Shown piece after piece: positions 33,744-42,197 of a stretch of 64,000 nt of DNA. Within the stretch, counting starts at the first letter, position 1. Each line of letters begins with the position of its first letter. A program made the position numbers and the translations under genes. This DNA is from Kordiimonas pumila (GTDB lineage Bacteria; Pseudomonadota; Alphaproteobacteria; Sphingomonadales; Kordiimonadaceae). The notes below the pieces were generated by a model. That model was not told where the DNA came from and did no database searches. It was given only the letters and a program-made list of their open reading frames with translations. The stretch covers positions 434,001 to 498,000 of the forward strand of contig NZ_CP061205.1 in assembly GCF_015240255.1 (NCBI RefSeq). The letters are read 5' to 3'.

Positions 33744-34807
33744 TGAGGCAGGCCTCAACAGAGCTTACCAGCCTTAGTGCGCTGAAATCAGCCACCTGTG
33801 TCTATCTGTATGAAGTGAATAACTACACCGTTCTGCTCGCAGGCTTTTTGCAGCAGGCCGGGGTTAAGGTCGGTGGGTTTGTGCAGGAAAAGGGCATAGG
33901 CGCAAAGCTTGAAACCCAGCAAACCCCCATTCTTGGCTTTGCTGACTATAAAGCCATCTGGCATGCTGACACGCACCCCTTGCTGTTTTCCGAGAAATTG
34001 GTGATCAACAAAACTGCGCCTTATAGCCATATGGAACAAATGGGCATTAGTACATTTTGGGACCCATACCCGCTTATGGCGCCGTTCAAAGAAGCAAAAG
34101 AATGGTTTTATATTGCCAACACCATCCGGCATTATGGAAACCCAAAAGCCGGTGTATTTTTTGATATTGGCTCAAACAGGGGCGGCGCCACCACAATAGC
34201 GCTAGAGCACTACCACCGCATAATTGGCATTGAAGCAAACCCGGTCATGCAAAAACTGTATCAAAGCCTTTTTGCTGATCATCACCATGTTCAATTAGTG
34301 CCGTGCGCCGTTGGCTCGGCCGAACAGCGCGGCCCGCAAAAATTTTATATTGATGTATCAGAAAGTGCGGGGGGGTCTTCGCTGTATGCTGAATACACCG
34401 AACGCCACATTGTAAATACCATTGACGAAATCGACGTAACGGTAAAAACCCTTGCTGATATCTGCAATGAAACAGGGCTATTTCCCACCTTTATCAAGGT
34501 TGATGTAGAGGGAAGCGAGCCAGACGTACTGCTGGCCAGCCTTGCTATTATTACAGAACACCAGCCCGTTATCCTGTTTGAATGCTGGTCAGACAGCTGG
34601 CACAAAGGTGTGCGAGACCTGTACCTCGCGCTCAACCAGAGGGGCTATACTCTCTATTGCACAGTTGCTGGCGCCAGTGTGTGGGATGTGTTTGAATATG
34701 GTTACACGCTTGACTATGTAACCAATGTTGTATGCTTGCCGCAGGGCTCCGCCCTGCCTGCCTTTCCCCAAAACCCCCTCACGCTGCTACCAGACCTAAA
34801 ATTTTAG
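33743..34807 (+). CDS. FkbM-family SAM-dependent methyltransferase (second)
   Basis: 354 residues. SAM-binding motif VFFDIGSNRGGATTIAL near residue 140, then IIGIEANPVMQ, and the family's FIKVDVEGSEPDVLLASL and VILFECW. Its ATG overlaps the stop of the TPR-glycosyltransferase gene (TAATG), so the two are translationally coupled. It is convergent with the E1 beta gene, nine bases away, leaving little room for a terminator. Two unlike FkbM enzymes in one operon suggest methylation at two positions of a glycan. Confidence 0.88.
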   Translation: MRQASTELTSLSALKSATCVYLYEVNNYTVLLAGFLQQAGVKVGGFVQEKGIGAKLETQQTPILGFADYKAIWHADTHPLLFSEKLVINKTAPYSHMEQMGISTFWDPYPLMAPFKEAKEWFYIANTIRHYGNPKAGVFFDIGSNRGGATTIALEHYHRIIGIEANPVMQKLYQSLFADHHHVQLVPCAVGSAEQRGPQKFYIDVSESAGGSSLYAEYTERHIVNTIDEIDVTVKTLADICNETGLFPTFIKVDVEGSEPDVLLASLAIITEHQPVILFECWSDSWHKGVRDLYLALNQRGYTLYCTVAGASVWDVFEYGYTLDYVTNVVCLPQGSALPAFPQNPLTLLPDLKF

Positions 34808-34816
34808 GGTCAAACC

Positions 34817-35848
34817 TTAATATGGCCCTTTGAAAAGCGATTCCTGATCAATATGCGCCATATCCGTTGAAGCTTTGCCCAAAAGCTGAAGCGCCGCGTT
34901 CGCAAGCGTAGAGGCCTTTGGGTAAAATGCTTCTTCAAGCTTCATCGAGACAGGGGCAGGGCAATTCGCCAGCGCAATCCGCCGCACCGGTGCCTTTAGG
35001 TGGTGAAAACCTTTTTCTGCAACCAATGCCGCCACTTCACTGGTAAAACCGCATAGTTCCCAACTGGTATCTGCCACAATAAGCCTGCCGGTTTTTTTAA
35101 CAGACGCCAGAATGGTTTTTTCATCCAGCGGCCTAACTGTGCGCGGATCAATAATTTCCACGCTCACCCCGCGCGCCGCCAGTTCCTCTGCCGCGACGAG
35201 CGCCTCTGACACCATAAAAGACGTTGCCACTATTGTAATATCTGACCCTTCACGCACAATATTCGCTTTGCCAAACGGGATCGGTGTCATTGCCTCATCC
35301 ACAGGGCCTTCTGTGTCGTAAAGGGCGCGGTGTTCAAAGATAACCACAGGGTCTTGCCCTGTCAGGGCGGAAAGCAGCAGGCCTTTTGCATCAGCAGGCG
35401 TTGCTGGTAGTGCGACCGTCAGCCCCGGAAAGTGGGCAAGCGGCGCGTGCGGGCTCTGCGAGTGTGTTGCACCCTGACCCCAACCCTTGCCCACAATAGC
35501 CCGAAACACAATCGGCACACGCCCGGCATTACCGCCGTACATATAGCGCCATTTGCACGCTAGATTAAGGAGGTTATCGAACGACAGAAACATAAAATCT
35601 GCCCGCGGGAACACATAAAGCGGGCGCTTGCCCATAGCGGCCGCACCCACCGCGATACCCGCAAAGCCATTTTCCATAGACGGGCAGTCAAACACCCTGT
35701 CGGGGAAGCGCGCTGCCGCCGCTGTTGTCGAGCCAAAAATGCCAGACGGATAATCCACCGCATGACCAGTTACAAAAATACTGTTATCTGCTTCCATGGC
35801 CTGCACCGTGGCTTCAGAGATCGCTTCTTTATATTTTAGTATGCGCAT
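34817..35848 (-). CDS. ThDP-dependent 2-oxoacid dehydrogenase-like E1 beta subunit
   Basis: About 343 residues. MRILKYKEAISEATVQAM at the start, MENGFAGIAVGAAAMGKRPL and ATHSQSPHAPLAHFPGLTVALPATPADAKGLLLSAL are the transketolase-central domain; residues 190-320 are the transketolase C-terminal domain (EIIDPRTVRPLDEKTI). This is the beta half of an acetoin/pyruvate-dehydrogenase-type E1. No E2 or E3 gene is near, and the operon makes sugars, so transfer of an acyl or ketol unit to a sugar is more likely than oxidative decarboxylation. Start at ATG 35848 rather than GTG 35866, by family N-terminus. Last gene of the fifteen-gene operon. Confidence 0.85.
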   Translation of the reverse strand: MRILKYKEAISEATVQAMEADNSIFVTGHAVDYPSGIFGSTTAAAARFPDRVFDCPSMENGFAGIAVGAAAMGKRPLYVFPRADFMFLSFDNLLNLACKWRYMYGGNAGRVPIVFRAIVGKGWGQGATHSQSPHAPLAHFPGLTVALPATPADAKGLLLSALTGQDPVVIFEHRALYDTEGPVDEAMTPIPFGKANIVREGSDITIVATSFMVSEALVAAEELAARGVSVEIIDPRTVRPLDEKTILASVKKTGRLIVADTSWELCGFTSEVAALVAEKGFHHLKAPVRRIALANCPAPVSMKLEEAFYPKASTLANAALQLLGKASTDMAHIDQESLFKGPY

Positions 35849-35868
35849 TGCTCTCTCGCCCATCACTT

Positions 35869-36852
35869 TCAGGAAGCATTATCAAAAAGTTGGCTTGGGT
35901 CTGGCCACGGGTCTGCATAGGCTCGCTCAATATCAGCCTCAATCTCAGCTTTTATGGCAGCTTCCCAGCCTTCCAGTTCAGCCTCTGTTGCCAAGCCTGT
36001 CGCCAAAAGGACTGTTTCACTGCGCCTTACCGGGCATTTCTGCTGCCAGTCTTGCAGTTCAGCCTCATCCCGGTATGTACGGCCCAGATCGTGGTCGAAA
36101 TGGGGGCCAACATGCTCTAGCCACCGGTATGTTGTACATTCCAGAAACACAGGCAACATATGCTCGCGGGCAAAAGCAACGGCTTTAGCTGCCGTTTCGT
36201 AAACAGCGCACACATCATTGCCGTCCACATAAAACGTTTCGATACCGAAACTTTTAACCCGGCCCGTAATGGAAACACCTTCTGGCTGGCGAATAGCAAG
36301 CGGGCTTTCTGTTGCATAACCATTGTTTTCGCAGACATAAAGAACCGGTAATTTCATAAGCGCGGCATAGCCAAGGCATTCATAAAAAGCGCCTTCTTCC
36401 GCCACTGCGTCACCAAAAAAGGCCGTGGATACCCGGTTTGCCTTATCCATTTTAAAACTAAGCGCACTCCCTGTTGCTGCTGCCAGCGCCTCACCGAGGA
36501 TCGCACTTGAAGCCACAAACCCAACGGATAGATCTGTCAGGTGAACAGACCCCCCACGTCCACGGGAACACCCGGTCTCGCGGCCAAAAAGCTCTGCTGC
36601 CAGCCGGTACACGCTGCCACCTTTTGCCAGAAAATGATTATGCGACCGGTGATGGCTGTAAGCTACATCGTCTTTCCTGAGCGCCGCACAAACACCAACA
36701 GCTACGGCTTCCTGCCCCACACCAAAATGGGTCGGGGTACGCATTTCCTGCTGTTTATAACGCTCGGCAAGCGCAAGTTCGGCGTGGCGCACCCTTAAAA
36801 GCTCGCGGTGCATCTGCACTAACAGTTTTGGCGCGATGTTGCTTTCGGTCAT
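35869..36852 (-). CDS. ThDP-dependent 2-oxoacid dehydrogenase-like E1 alpha subunit
   Basis: About 327 residues. HFGVGQEAVAVGVCAAL, YSHHRSHNHFLAKGG, RGRGGSVHL and the ThDP motif AFFGDAVAEEGAFYECLGYAALMKLPVLYVCENNGYA are those of E1 alpha chains (GDG is GDA here). ATG 36852 lies one base after the stop of the glycosyltransferase gene; a GTG at 36861 would overlap. With the beta subunit 20 bases on, it would form an alpha2-beta2 enzyme. Absence of lipoyl-carrier partners sets it apart from true dehydrogenase complexes. Confidence 0.87.
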   Translation of the reverse strand: MTESNIAPKLLVQMHRELLRVRHAELALAERYKQQEMRTPTHFGVGQEAVAVGVCAALRKDDVAYSHHRSHNHFLAKGGSVYRLAAELFGRETGCSRGRGGSVHLTDLSVGFVASSAILGEALAAATGSALSFKMDKANRVSTAFFGDAVAEEGAFYECLGYAALMKLPVLYVCENNGYATESPLAIRQPEGVSITGRVKSFGIETFYVDGNDVCAVYETAAKAVAFAREHMLPVFLECTTYRWLEHVGPHFDHDLGRTYRDEAELQDWQQKCPVRRSETVLLATGLATEAELEGWEAAIKAEIEADIERAYADPWPDPSQLFDNAS

Positions 36853-36853
36853 A

Positions 36854-38629
36854 TCAGGCACTCAACCCAGTTAAAAAATCAGCGAGTTTGTAAATCTGGT
36901 TTTCAATATCAAGGCTTTCAAGCGAAATAGCGTCAATGGCTTTCCAATCCATACCGTCGAGAATATTTTTCAGGTTACCAAGTTCAGACAAAGTTAGCGG
37001 AATGGCCATGCCTGCAGGCAACATATCAACAACACCGCGCATATCGCGGTTACAAACAACAGGCAGGCCAGCGGCCGCACTGGTCCATATAACAGACGGT
37101 AGTGTTGTGGGGGTAAACAGTTCCATCGCATCCCGAGTGAACTGGTCTTCCATATAGGTGGTAGTATCATTGAAAATCTGCATGTTAAACAGACTCCAGC
37201 CCACATGATACTGGCTAAGCTCGTTTGACAGTTCATCAAGATCGTGAATAGGCCGGTATGCCTGAAACTGGTGCCGTTTATCTTCTGGTAACGACAGGCG
37301 GAATTCCTCAAGCTTTGGATGGTCAACATTGCCTGTGTAATAGTGAATATGCATACCGTCGAGAATAAGGTCGCGCAGATACGGCACAACACCCATGCGC
37401 GATGGCTCCCAAAATTCTTCCAGCATCACAGATATAATCGCAATATGGTATGCGTCTGTTCTGCGCGGTTGGCGGTTTTTGGGCATAATTTGATAGCGGT
37501 GGCAGTGTACCCGTGGCAGCTTTTTGCGGACAGCATTTTCAACAAAGTCACCAAATGGCTCGGTATATGAGCTAAAAATGATCGCCTCGGCTTCCTGCAT
37601 CATGGTTTTATATAGGCGGCCACAACTTGGTCCGCGATCATAGTTTTTAACACCCGGCTTAATCGCGTCATACATGTAAAGCGCCAGCTTGCCCTTTGCC
37701 TCACTATCCCGCATTTCCTTAACGGTGCGGATCATGGCAATGGTGGCGGCATAACACAGGGCAACACGGTTAAAATCCCAGTTTGGCGGGTAAATAGCCT
37801 CGTAATGAAAAAACACCGTGCCGTGCTGCAGATTGATAAAGGCCCGCAGATTATCAATAAACCCACCCATCTGATAATCAACAAAAGCAACATCCGTTAC
37901 ACGCGGCGTTGAATACCCCACCTGATGATCTTCTTTCACTTCCTCTGACCCTAGCCAGAAGGGAGAAAAGCCACGCCGCCCCAGCTCGCGAATAGTAGAA
38001 GAAAGTGTGCCCATAGGGCGCGGGCTGGAGAACAGGATCGGTTTTTCCGTTGCATGCACCTTGTCCATAAAGGCAGGCAAACCGTCGGTTACATGCGCCA
38101 ACTTTAGAAGAATATACACTTTCAGGAAATTAATAAAATTACCCTGCCCAAACATATTTTCATACCCGGCGGCGGCCTCGGTATTGCGGGTTAAAATCAG
38201 GCACAGGTCGCCTGTTTCTGGCTTGTAGGCATCAACGGATTGTATGGTTTTACCGGCAACTTTTACACCCGCTCTGAATTTATCGATAAAAACGATATGA
38301 TCAAAATGCCCCGCAAGGTCTGTCATAACCTTGGTAAAGAGCGGCGAACACGGTGCCACAACAAGGCGTCTGCCGCCTTTGGTGCCTGCATGTGGATAAG
38401 GCTTTAGGCATTCCTGCACCTGCCCAAAGGTGATACTGGTGACAAAATCTTCAACATTCACATAATTGGATGCAATTTCCAGCAGCAGGTCCACAACATC
38501 AAAGTTTTCTGCGGTTTTGCCAAGGGCGCCGTATAGGTTTTCTTCCCTGACAAGGGCTTCAAGGTGCTTGCCGTAACAGGCCATGTCTGGCGCAAGAGCG
38601 CGTTCAAGCATGCGTGTATCATCAGCCAT
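36854..38629 (-). CDS. Putative GT-B glycosyltransferase, 591 residues
   Basis: No family is certain. The C-terminal region (about residues 410-590) looks like a GT-B donor domain: SVIWTSAAAGLPVVCNRDMRG, then VDMLPAGMAIPL, as in group-1-like transferases. The middle has many aromatic residues (VFFHYEAIYPPNWDFNRVALCYA) and SCGRLYKTMMQEAEAIIFSSYTEPFGDFVE. The first 100 residues are helical. No signal peptide or membrane helix. Its start overlaps the preceding methyltransferase stop by one base. Sugar transfer fits the setting; donor and acceptor unknown. Confidence 0.6.
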   Translation of the reverse strand: MADDTRMLERALAPDMACYGKHLEALVREENLYGALGKTAENFDVVDLLLEIASNYVNVEDFVTSITFGQVQECLKPYPHAGTKGGRRLVVAPCSPLFTKVMTDLAGHFDHIVFIDKFRAGVKVAGKTIQSVDAYKPETGDLCLILTRNTEAAAGYENMFGQGNFINFLKVYILLKLAHVTDGLPAFMDKVHATEKPILFSSPRPMGTLSSTIRELGRRGFSPFWLGSEEVKEDHQVGYSTPRVTDVAFVDYQMGGFIDNLRAFINLQHGTVFFHYEAIYPPNWDFNRVALCYAATIAMIRTVKEMRDSEAKGKLALYMYDAIKPGVKNYDRGPSCGRLYKTMMQEAEAIIFSSYTEPFGDFVENAVRKKLPRVHCHRYQIMPKNRQPRRTDAYHIAIISVMLEEFWEPSRMGVVPYLRDLILDGMHIHYYTGNVDHPKLEEFRLSLPEDKRHQFQAYRPIHDLDELSNELSQYHVGWSLFNMQIFNDTTTYMEDQFTRDAMELFTPTTLPSVIWTSAAAGLPVVCNRDMRGVVDMLPAGMAIPLTLSELGNLKNILDGMDWKAIDAISLESLDIENQIYKLADFLTGLSA

Positions 38630-39309
38630 TATGCGCGCTTCCCGCAGCCAAGCGCAAAAAGATAGTGAGCCATTTTATGATACCCCGTATGCACAACTTC
38701 ATCATTCATCGAAAACATAAACACGTTCTTAAAATACTTTTCCATCAACACTTTAAAGTCAGGCATTGTCTTGCAATTAACATGCCCTTCCTTGCTAATA
38801 GGCGATGCATAGTCTTGGCTTTCCAGCGACGGCATCCCCAATATGATCACACCGTCCATGTCGAGCGGTGCTATCATATTGCTGATAAACGTGTCTTCAT
38901 CCTGCTTTTCAATATGCTCCAGCACATCAAGGGCATACATGCAGTCATATGCACCCGGTGCTGGGTCTGCCAGCATATCATGCACAAAGCAGTCAAACCG
39001 CCATTTATCGCTCATACGGTCTTTCACATCCTTGATAAAAACAGGGTCAAAATCCGTTGCCGTTACTTTTTCTACTTCTTGCGCCACAATACGGGTGCCA
39101 AAAGCATCAGCACAGCCAACCTCAAGCGCATGCTTGCGGCCTGAAAACATTTTGGAAACAAATTTATAGCGCGCAAGCGTGAACGTGAGGCGGCGCGGGT
39201 CATCATACCATGCCTGACTTGTCATCAGGCCCATTTGCTCAAGCCCGCGCGCGCGGGCATAGTCAAGCGCAATATTATATTGGGATTCTTTGGTTTTTTC
39301 GTCTGTCAT
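38629..39309 (-). CDS. Class I SAM-dependent methyltransferase
   Basis: 226 residues. Motif I HALEVGCADAFGTRIVAQEV, motif II VTATDFDPVFIKDV, and CMYALDVLEHIEKQDEDTFI (post-II) are typical of small-molecule methyltransferases (UbiG/Methyltransf_11-like). Coupled by one-base overlap to the 591-residue glycosyltransferase gene downstream. Probably methylates a sugar or lipid-linked intermediate; C- and O-methylation cannot be told apart by eye. Confidence 0.82.
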   Translation of the reverse strand: MTDEKTKESQYNIALDYARARGLEQMGLMTSQAWYDDPRRLTFTLARYKFVSKMFSGRKHALEVGCADAFGTRIVAQEVEKVTATDFDPVFIKDVKDRMSDKWRFDCFVHDMLADPAPGAYDCMYALDVLEHIEKQDEDTFISNMIAPLDMDGVIILGMPSLESQDYASPISKEGHVNCKTMPDFKVLMEKYFKNVFMFSMNDEVVHTGYHKMAHYLFALGCGKRA

Positions 39310-39347
39310 TTTAACCCCTGAGCCGTGCTTTAAACCAGCCTAACAGC

Positions 39348-40022
39348 TTATTCTGTTTCGTCAAATTCCAATATGGTCCAGAAATAATCCCCTGTATAGC
39401 GCGCCTCGGCAAAAAGTGTGTACCACTCGTCTGGTGTGCAGTATGTTTGAGCGGTTAGCATCCATGCTTCAAAAAGCGTGAGTTCTGCTTCATTGCGGTA
39501 CGCATCCACCTGCACAAAACACGCGCCCGGGTTTTTGCACACCCGCACCATTTCTTGTAACGCTGCAACGCACCCGGCGCGGTCCAGATTGTGGATGGTA
39601 TTAATCGAGAAAACCGCATCAAAACTGTGATCTGCAAAGGGCAGTTTATCTGCCGAACCCTGTTGCACATGTGCCTGCACACTGTGCAACGCATGCTCCA
39701 GCGCGTAGGCGGAAATATCTATGCCCACAGCCTCCAACCCCGGCACCATTTCCATCAGGTCGTGGACAAAAAAGCCTTTTGCACATCCGATATCCAGCAC
39801 CTTCATTCCTGCTTTAAGGCCGTACCGGTCGCGCGCGGTTGCAGCTACTGCTTTCCAGCGGCCATCATAGGTGTAACCACCGTACCCCTGTTCACGCGGA
39901 CCATCAAAATAGGCTTGACCAAATTTAAGTGCCTCTGCCCGGTTCACATCCTTGTTCACCAAGCGCGCCGCCACGCTGCGCCTGATACTGGGGACAGACT
40001 TTAAGAGGTTAAATTCCGGCAT
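39348..40022 (-). CDS. Class I SAM-dependent methyltransferase (second)
   Basis: 224 residues. GMKVLDIGCAKGFFVHDLMEM is motif I; LEAVGIDISAYALEHA, GSADKLPFADHSFDAVFSINTIHNL and LQEMVRVCKNPGACFVQVDAY complete a Methyltransf_11 domain at residues 70-190. Three bases after the epimerase stop. Different from its neighbour at 38629, so two separate methyl groups may be added. Confidence 0.83.
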   Translation of the reverse strand: MPEFNLLKSVPSIRRSVAARLVNKDVNRAEALKFGQAYFDGPREQGYGGYTYDGRWKAVAATARDRYGLKAGMKVLDIGCAKGFFVHDLMEMVPGLEAVGIDISAYALEHALHSVQAHVQQGSADKLPFADHSFDAVFSINTIHNLDRAGCVAALQEMVRVCKNPGACFVQVDAYRNEAELTLFEAWMLTAQTYCTPDEWYTLFAEARYTGDYFWTILEFDETE

Positions 40023-40025
40023 GTT

Positions 40026-40901
40026 TTATTCAACATCCTTCTGAGCAAGCGCGAGGCCCTGATCAAGCGGTGTGAAGGCAAAAGCCGGGAAAGCCTTCCG
40101 GCATGCCGTTATATCAAACTTGCGGTGTGTGATGGCACTGCCGCGCGGTGAACCCTTTACGGGTACATCTGTATCAAAAAGCGCTGCCACCATGCGGGCA
40201 AGGGTGCCAAAGTCTGTTGAAACACCGGTTGCAACATTTAACAGCCCTGTACTTTTATGCCCCAGCACCAACCGCACCAAAGCGGCAACATCCGCCACAT
40301 AAATATGATCGCGGGTTTCTTCGCCCTCGCCGCCAATGGTGATTTTGCCGTCTGCCGCCGCCACCCGGCGAAACCTGTTAGGGCCGTAAGAACTGTGCGT
40401 GTCGCCCGCGCCGTAAATAAGGGTTGGCCGCAGGATACAAAGCCTGTCGGCCACCGCAGATTTCAACATAATTTCCCGCGCCAAATGCATAGCGCCGTAT
40501 AAATCACCCGGTGCGGCAGCGCTCTCTTCTGAAACCGGGTTCTCCGTCATCGGATAAACCGCATCTGAACTGAAATAGACAATATGGGCCGGCATGGTTT
40601 TTTGAACGGCGCTGCAAACACCCTCCACCATACGCAGGTTTTTCATAAAGGTATCAATACCTTTGCCCTTGTCTGGTGTAAGCGCAGAAAGAACAACAAG
40701 ACTGTCGCCTTCTTTTAACTCTGTTGCAAGCTTAACGGCGCCTGCCTCTGTGCTGAGGTCTATATCCGCTGATGAAAAAGACGCGACGTCAATGGCTTCT
40801 TCTTTCAGCAGTGCAGAAACAGCCTTGCCAACAAAGCCACTACCCCCCAGCAGAACAACACGGTCAGGTTTTTTATAGTCAGCATTCATGTGGGTAAGCA
40901 T
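40026..40901 (-). CDS. NAD-dependent epimerase/dehydratase (extended SDR)
   Basis: 291 residues. Cofactor motif VVLLGGSGFVGKAVSALL (about residues 14-31), YFSSDAVYP, and LRPTLIYGAGDTHSSYGP. The active-site signature normally YxxxK reads YGAMH here, so His replaces Lys; the Lys usually tunes the catalytic Tyr. Either a variant of the family or a protein that binds but does not oxidise its sugar. AGGATAAAAG precedes ATG 40901. Follows the nucleotide-sugar dehydrogenase homologue by three bases. Confidence 0.8.
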   Translation of the reverse strand: MLTHMNADYKKPDRVVLLGGSGFVGKAVSALLKEEAIDVASFSSADIDLSTEAGAVKLATELKEGDSLVVLSALTPDKGKGIDTFMKNLRMVEGVCSAVQKTMPAHIVYFSSDAVYPMTENPVSEESAAAPGDLYGAMHLAREIMLKSAVADRLCILRPTLIYGAGDTHSSYGPNRFRRVAAADGKITIGGEGEETRDHIYVADVAALVRLVLGHKSTGLLNVATGVSTDFGTLARMVAALFDTDVPVKGSPRGSAITHRKFDITACRKAFPAFAFTPLDQGLALAQKDVE

Positions 40902-40904
40902 CTT

Positions 40905-42197
40905 TTATCCTATCGTTTGAGGTGTTTTCCGTCCAAGGGTAAAGTGTTGCAGCGCATTTTTTGTGCAGTCGTTTGTACACAGCACGCCGTAAGGGTCGAC
41001 AATGATTGAACCCGCCATAGCTGCCTTGATAGCCGCCGGCGCGACAGCCCGGAACACATCCCACGGTGTCATAATAATAAGAATATCAGCGCCTTTTATG
41101 GCAGATAAGGCATCTGGTTGCGGCGCAAGCTGCATCGTAGGCACGGCACTATTGGCAACAACAGGGTCATACGCCGCAAGATCAAACCCGCCAAGATGCG
41201 CGAGCAGCGCCAGCGACGGCGAGTTTTTAACCGAATGGGTATCCTGCTTGTAGGCAAGGCCCCAGATGGCAATTTTAGGGTTTGGCACAAGGGGAAAAAG
41301 CTGATCATGCAGTAGGCGCAGCACCCAGTCGCGCCGGTACTGGCTGTTTTTTTGCCATGCTTTTACAACACCCGCATCCGTGCCGTGCTGGCCCGCGAAC
41401 CGCACAACCGTGTTAAGGTCGCGCTCCAGGTTACCCCCTGCAATACCAAGGCCCGGTGATAGGTAGGCATATTGGCCAATGCGCCTGTCAAGCCTGAGGG
41501 CAGGCACAATTTCTGACCAGTCTGCCCCAATATTTTCGCAGAGTTCCGCCAGAGTGTTTGCCGTGCTGATGGAGGAAACAAGGCAGCAATTAATGGCAAT
41601 TTTAGCCAGTTCCGCGCTTTCATAGCGCATAGGCAACAAGGGGCAATCGAACATATCCAGAAATGCCCTGTAAGCCTTGTGCAAGGGAGCGGACGGGTCT
41701 TTACAGCCAATGATAATACGTTCAGGGTTTAAGGCCCGGTCAATAGCTTGCCCAAATATAAGCGTCTCAACCTGATAATAATAAGGCCTCCCCTCTTGCA
41801 GGATAAGGGCACGGCTAAACCCCGGCGGTAACTGGCTTAGGATAATAAAAGGCATAGCCGCAGGCAAAGCAGCATCAAGCAACTGCACAAGGTTTTGCAG
41901 TGCCGTTAAGTCACTGTTTGCAGCATCATCTGTTGGAATGTCAGGCGCAATTATTACAAGGTCGCAGCCTTCCAGGGCTTCTCGATTGGCGGTATAGCGA
42001 AGGCGGTCCATGTGCTTTGCCATCAGCGCCGTAAGGTCTGGTTCCTCAATGGCTGTGGTGCCGGCCTTTAAGCCGGTGATAACGGCTTCGTCTCTGTCGA
42101 AACAGGTAACCTGCATACCCCGTGCTGCCGCCGCAACTGCAGAGTTTAGCCCCAAGTGGGTCATGCCCGCATAGGCTATGGTCGGCGCACCATTCAC
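40905..42197 (-). CDS. UDP-glucose/GDP-mannose dehydrogenase-family protein lacking the catalytic Cys
   Basis: About 430 residues. All three family domains are visible: N-terminal NAD domain (IAYAGMTHLGLNSAVAA), central dimer helix (YESAELAKIAINCCLVSSISTANTLAELCENIGAD) and C-terminal substrate domain (IAIWGLAYKQDTHSVKNSPSLALLAHL). The catalytic loop GxGFGGSCFxKD reads GLGIAGGNLERD near residue 255: the Cys is Gly and the Lys is Arg. A four-electron oxidation to a uronic acid is therefore unlikely; a one-step alcohol oxidation or epimerisation is possible. GTG 42197 overlaps the previous stop (GTGA); the frame extends to 42251. Confidence 0.85.
   Translation of the reverse strand: MNGAPTIAYAGMTHLGLNSAVAAAARGMQVTCFDRDEAVITGLKAGTTAIEEPDLTALMAKHMDRLRYTANREALEGCDLVIIAPDIPTDDAANSDLTALQNLVQLLDAALPAAMPFIILSQLPPGFSRALILQEGRPYYYQVETLIFGQAIDRALNPERIIIGCKDPSAPLHKAYRAFLDMFDCPLLPMRYESAELAKIAINCCLVSSISTANTLAELCENIGADWSEIVPALRLDRRIGQYAYLSPGLGIAGGNLERDLNTVVRFAGQHGTDAGVVKAWQKNSQYRRDWVLRLLHDQLFPLVPNPKIAIWGLAYKQDTHSVKNSPSLALLAHLGGFDLAAYDPVVANSAVPTMQLAPQPDALSAIKGADILIIMTPWDVFRAVAPAAIKAAMAGSIIVDPYGVLCTNDCTKNALQHFTLGRKTPQTIG

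Noticed and set aside
39074-39089. Minus-strand TGGCAC-N5-TTGT inside a methyltransferase gene
   Set aside because: The essential -12 GC is GT and the site is within coding sequence.
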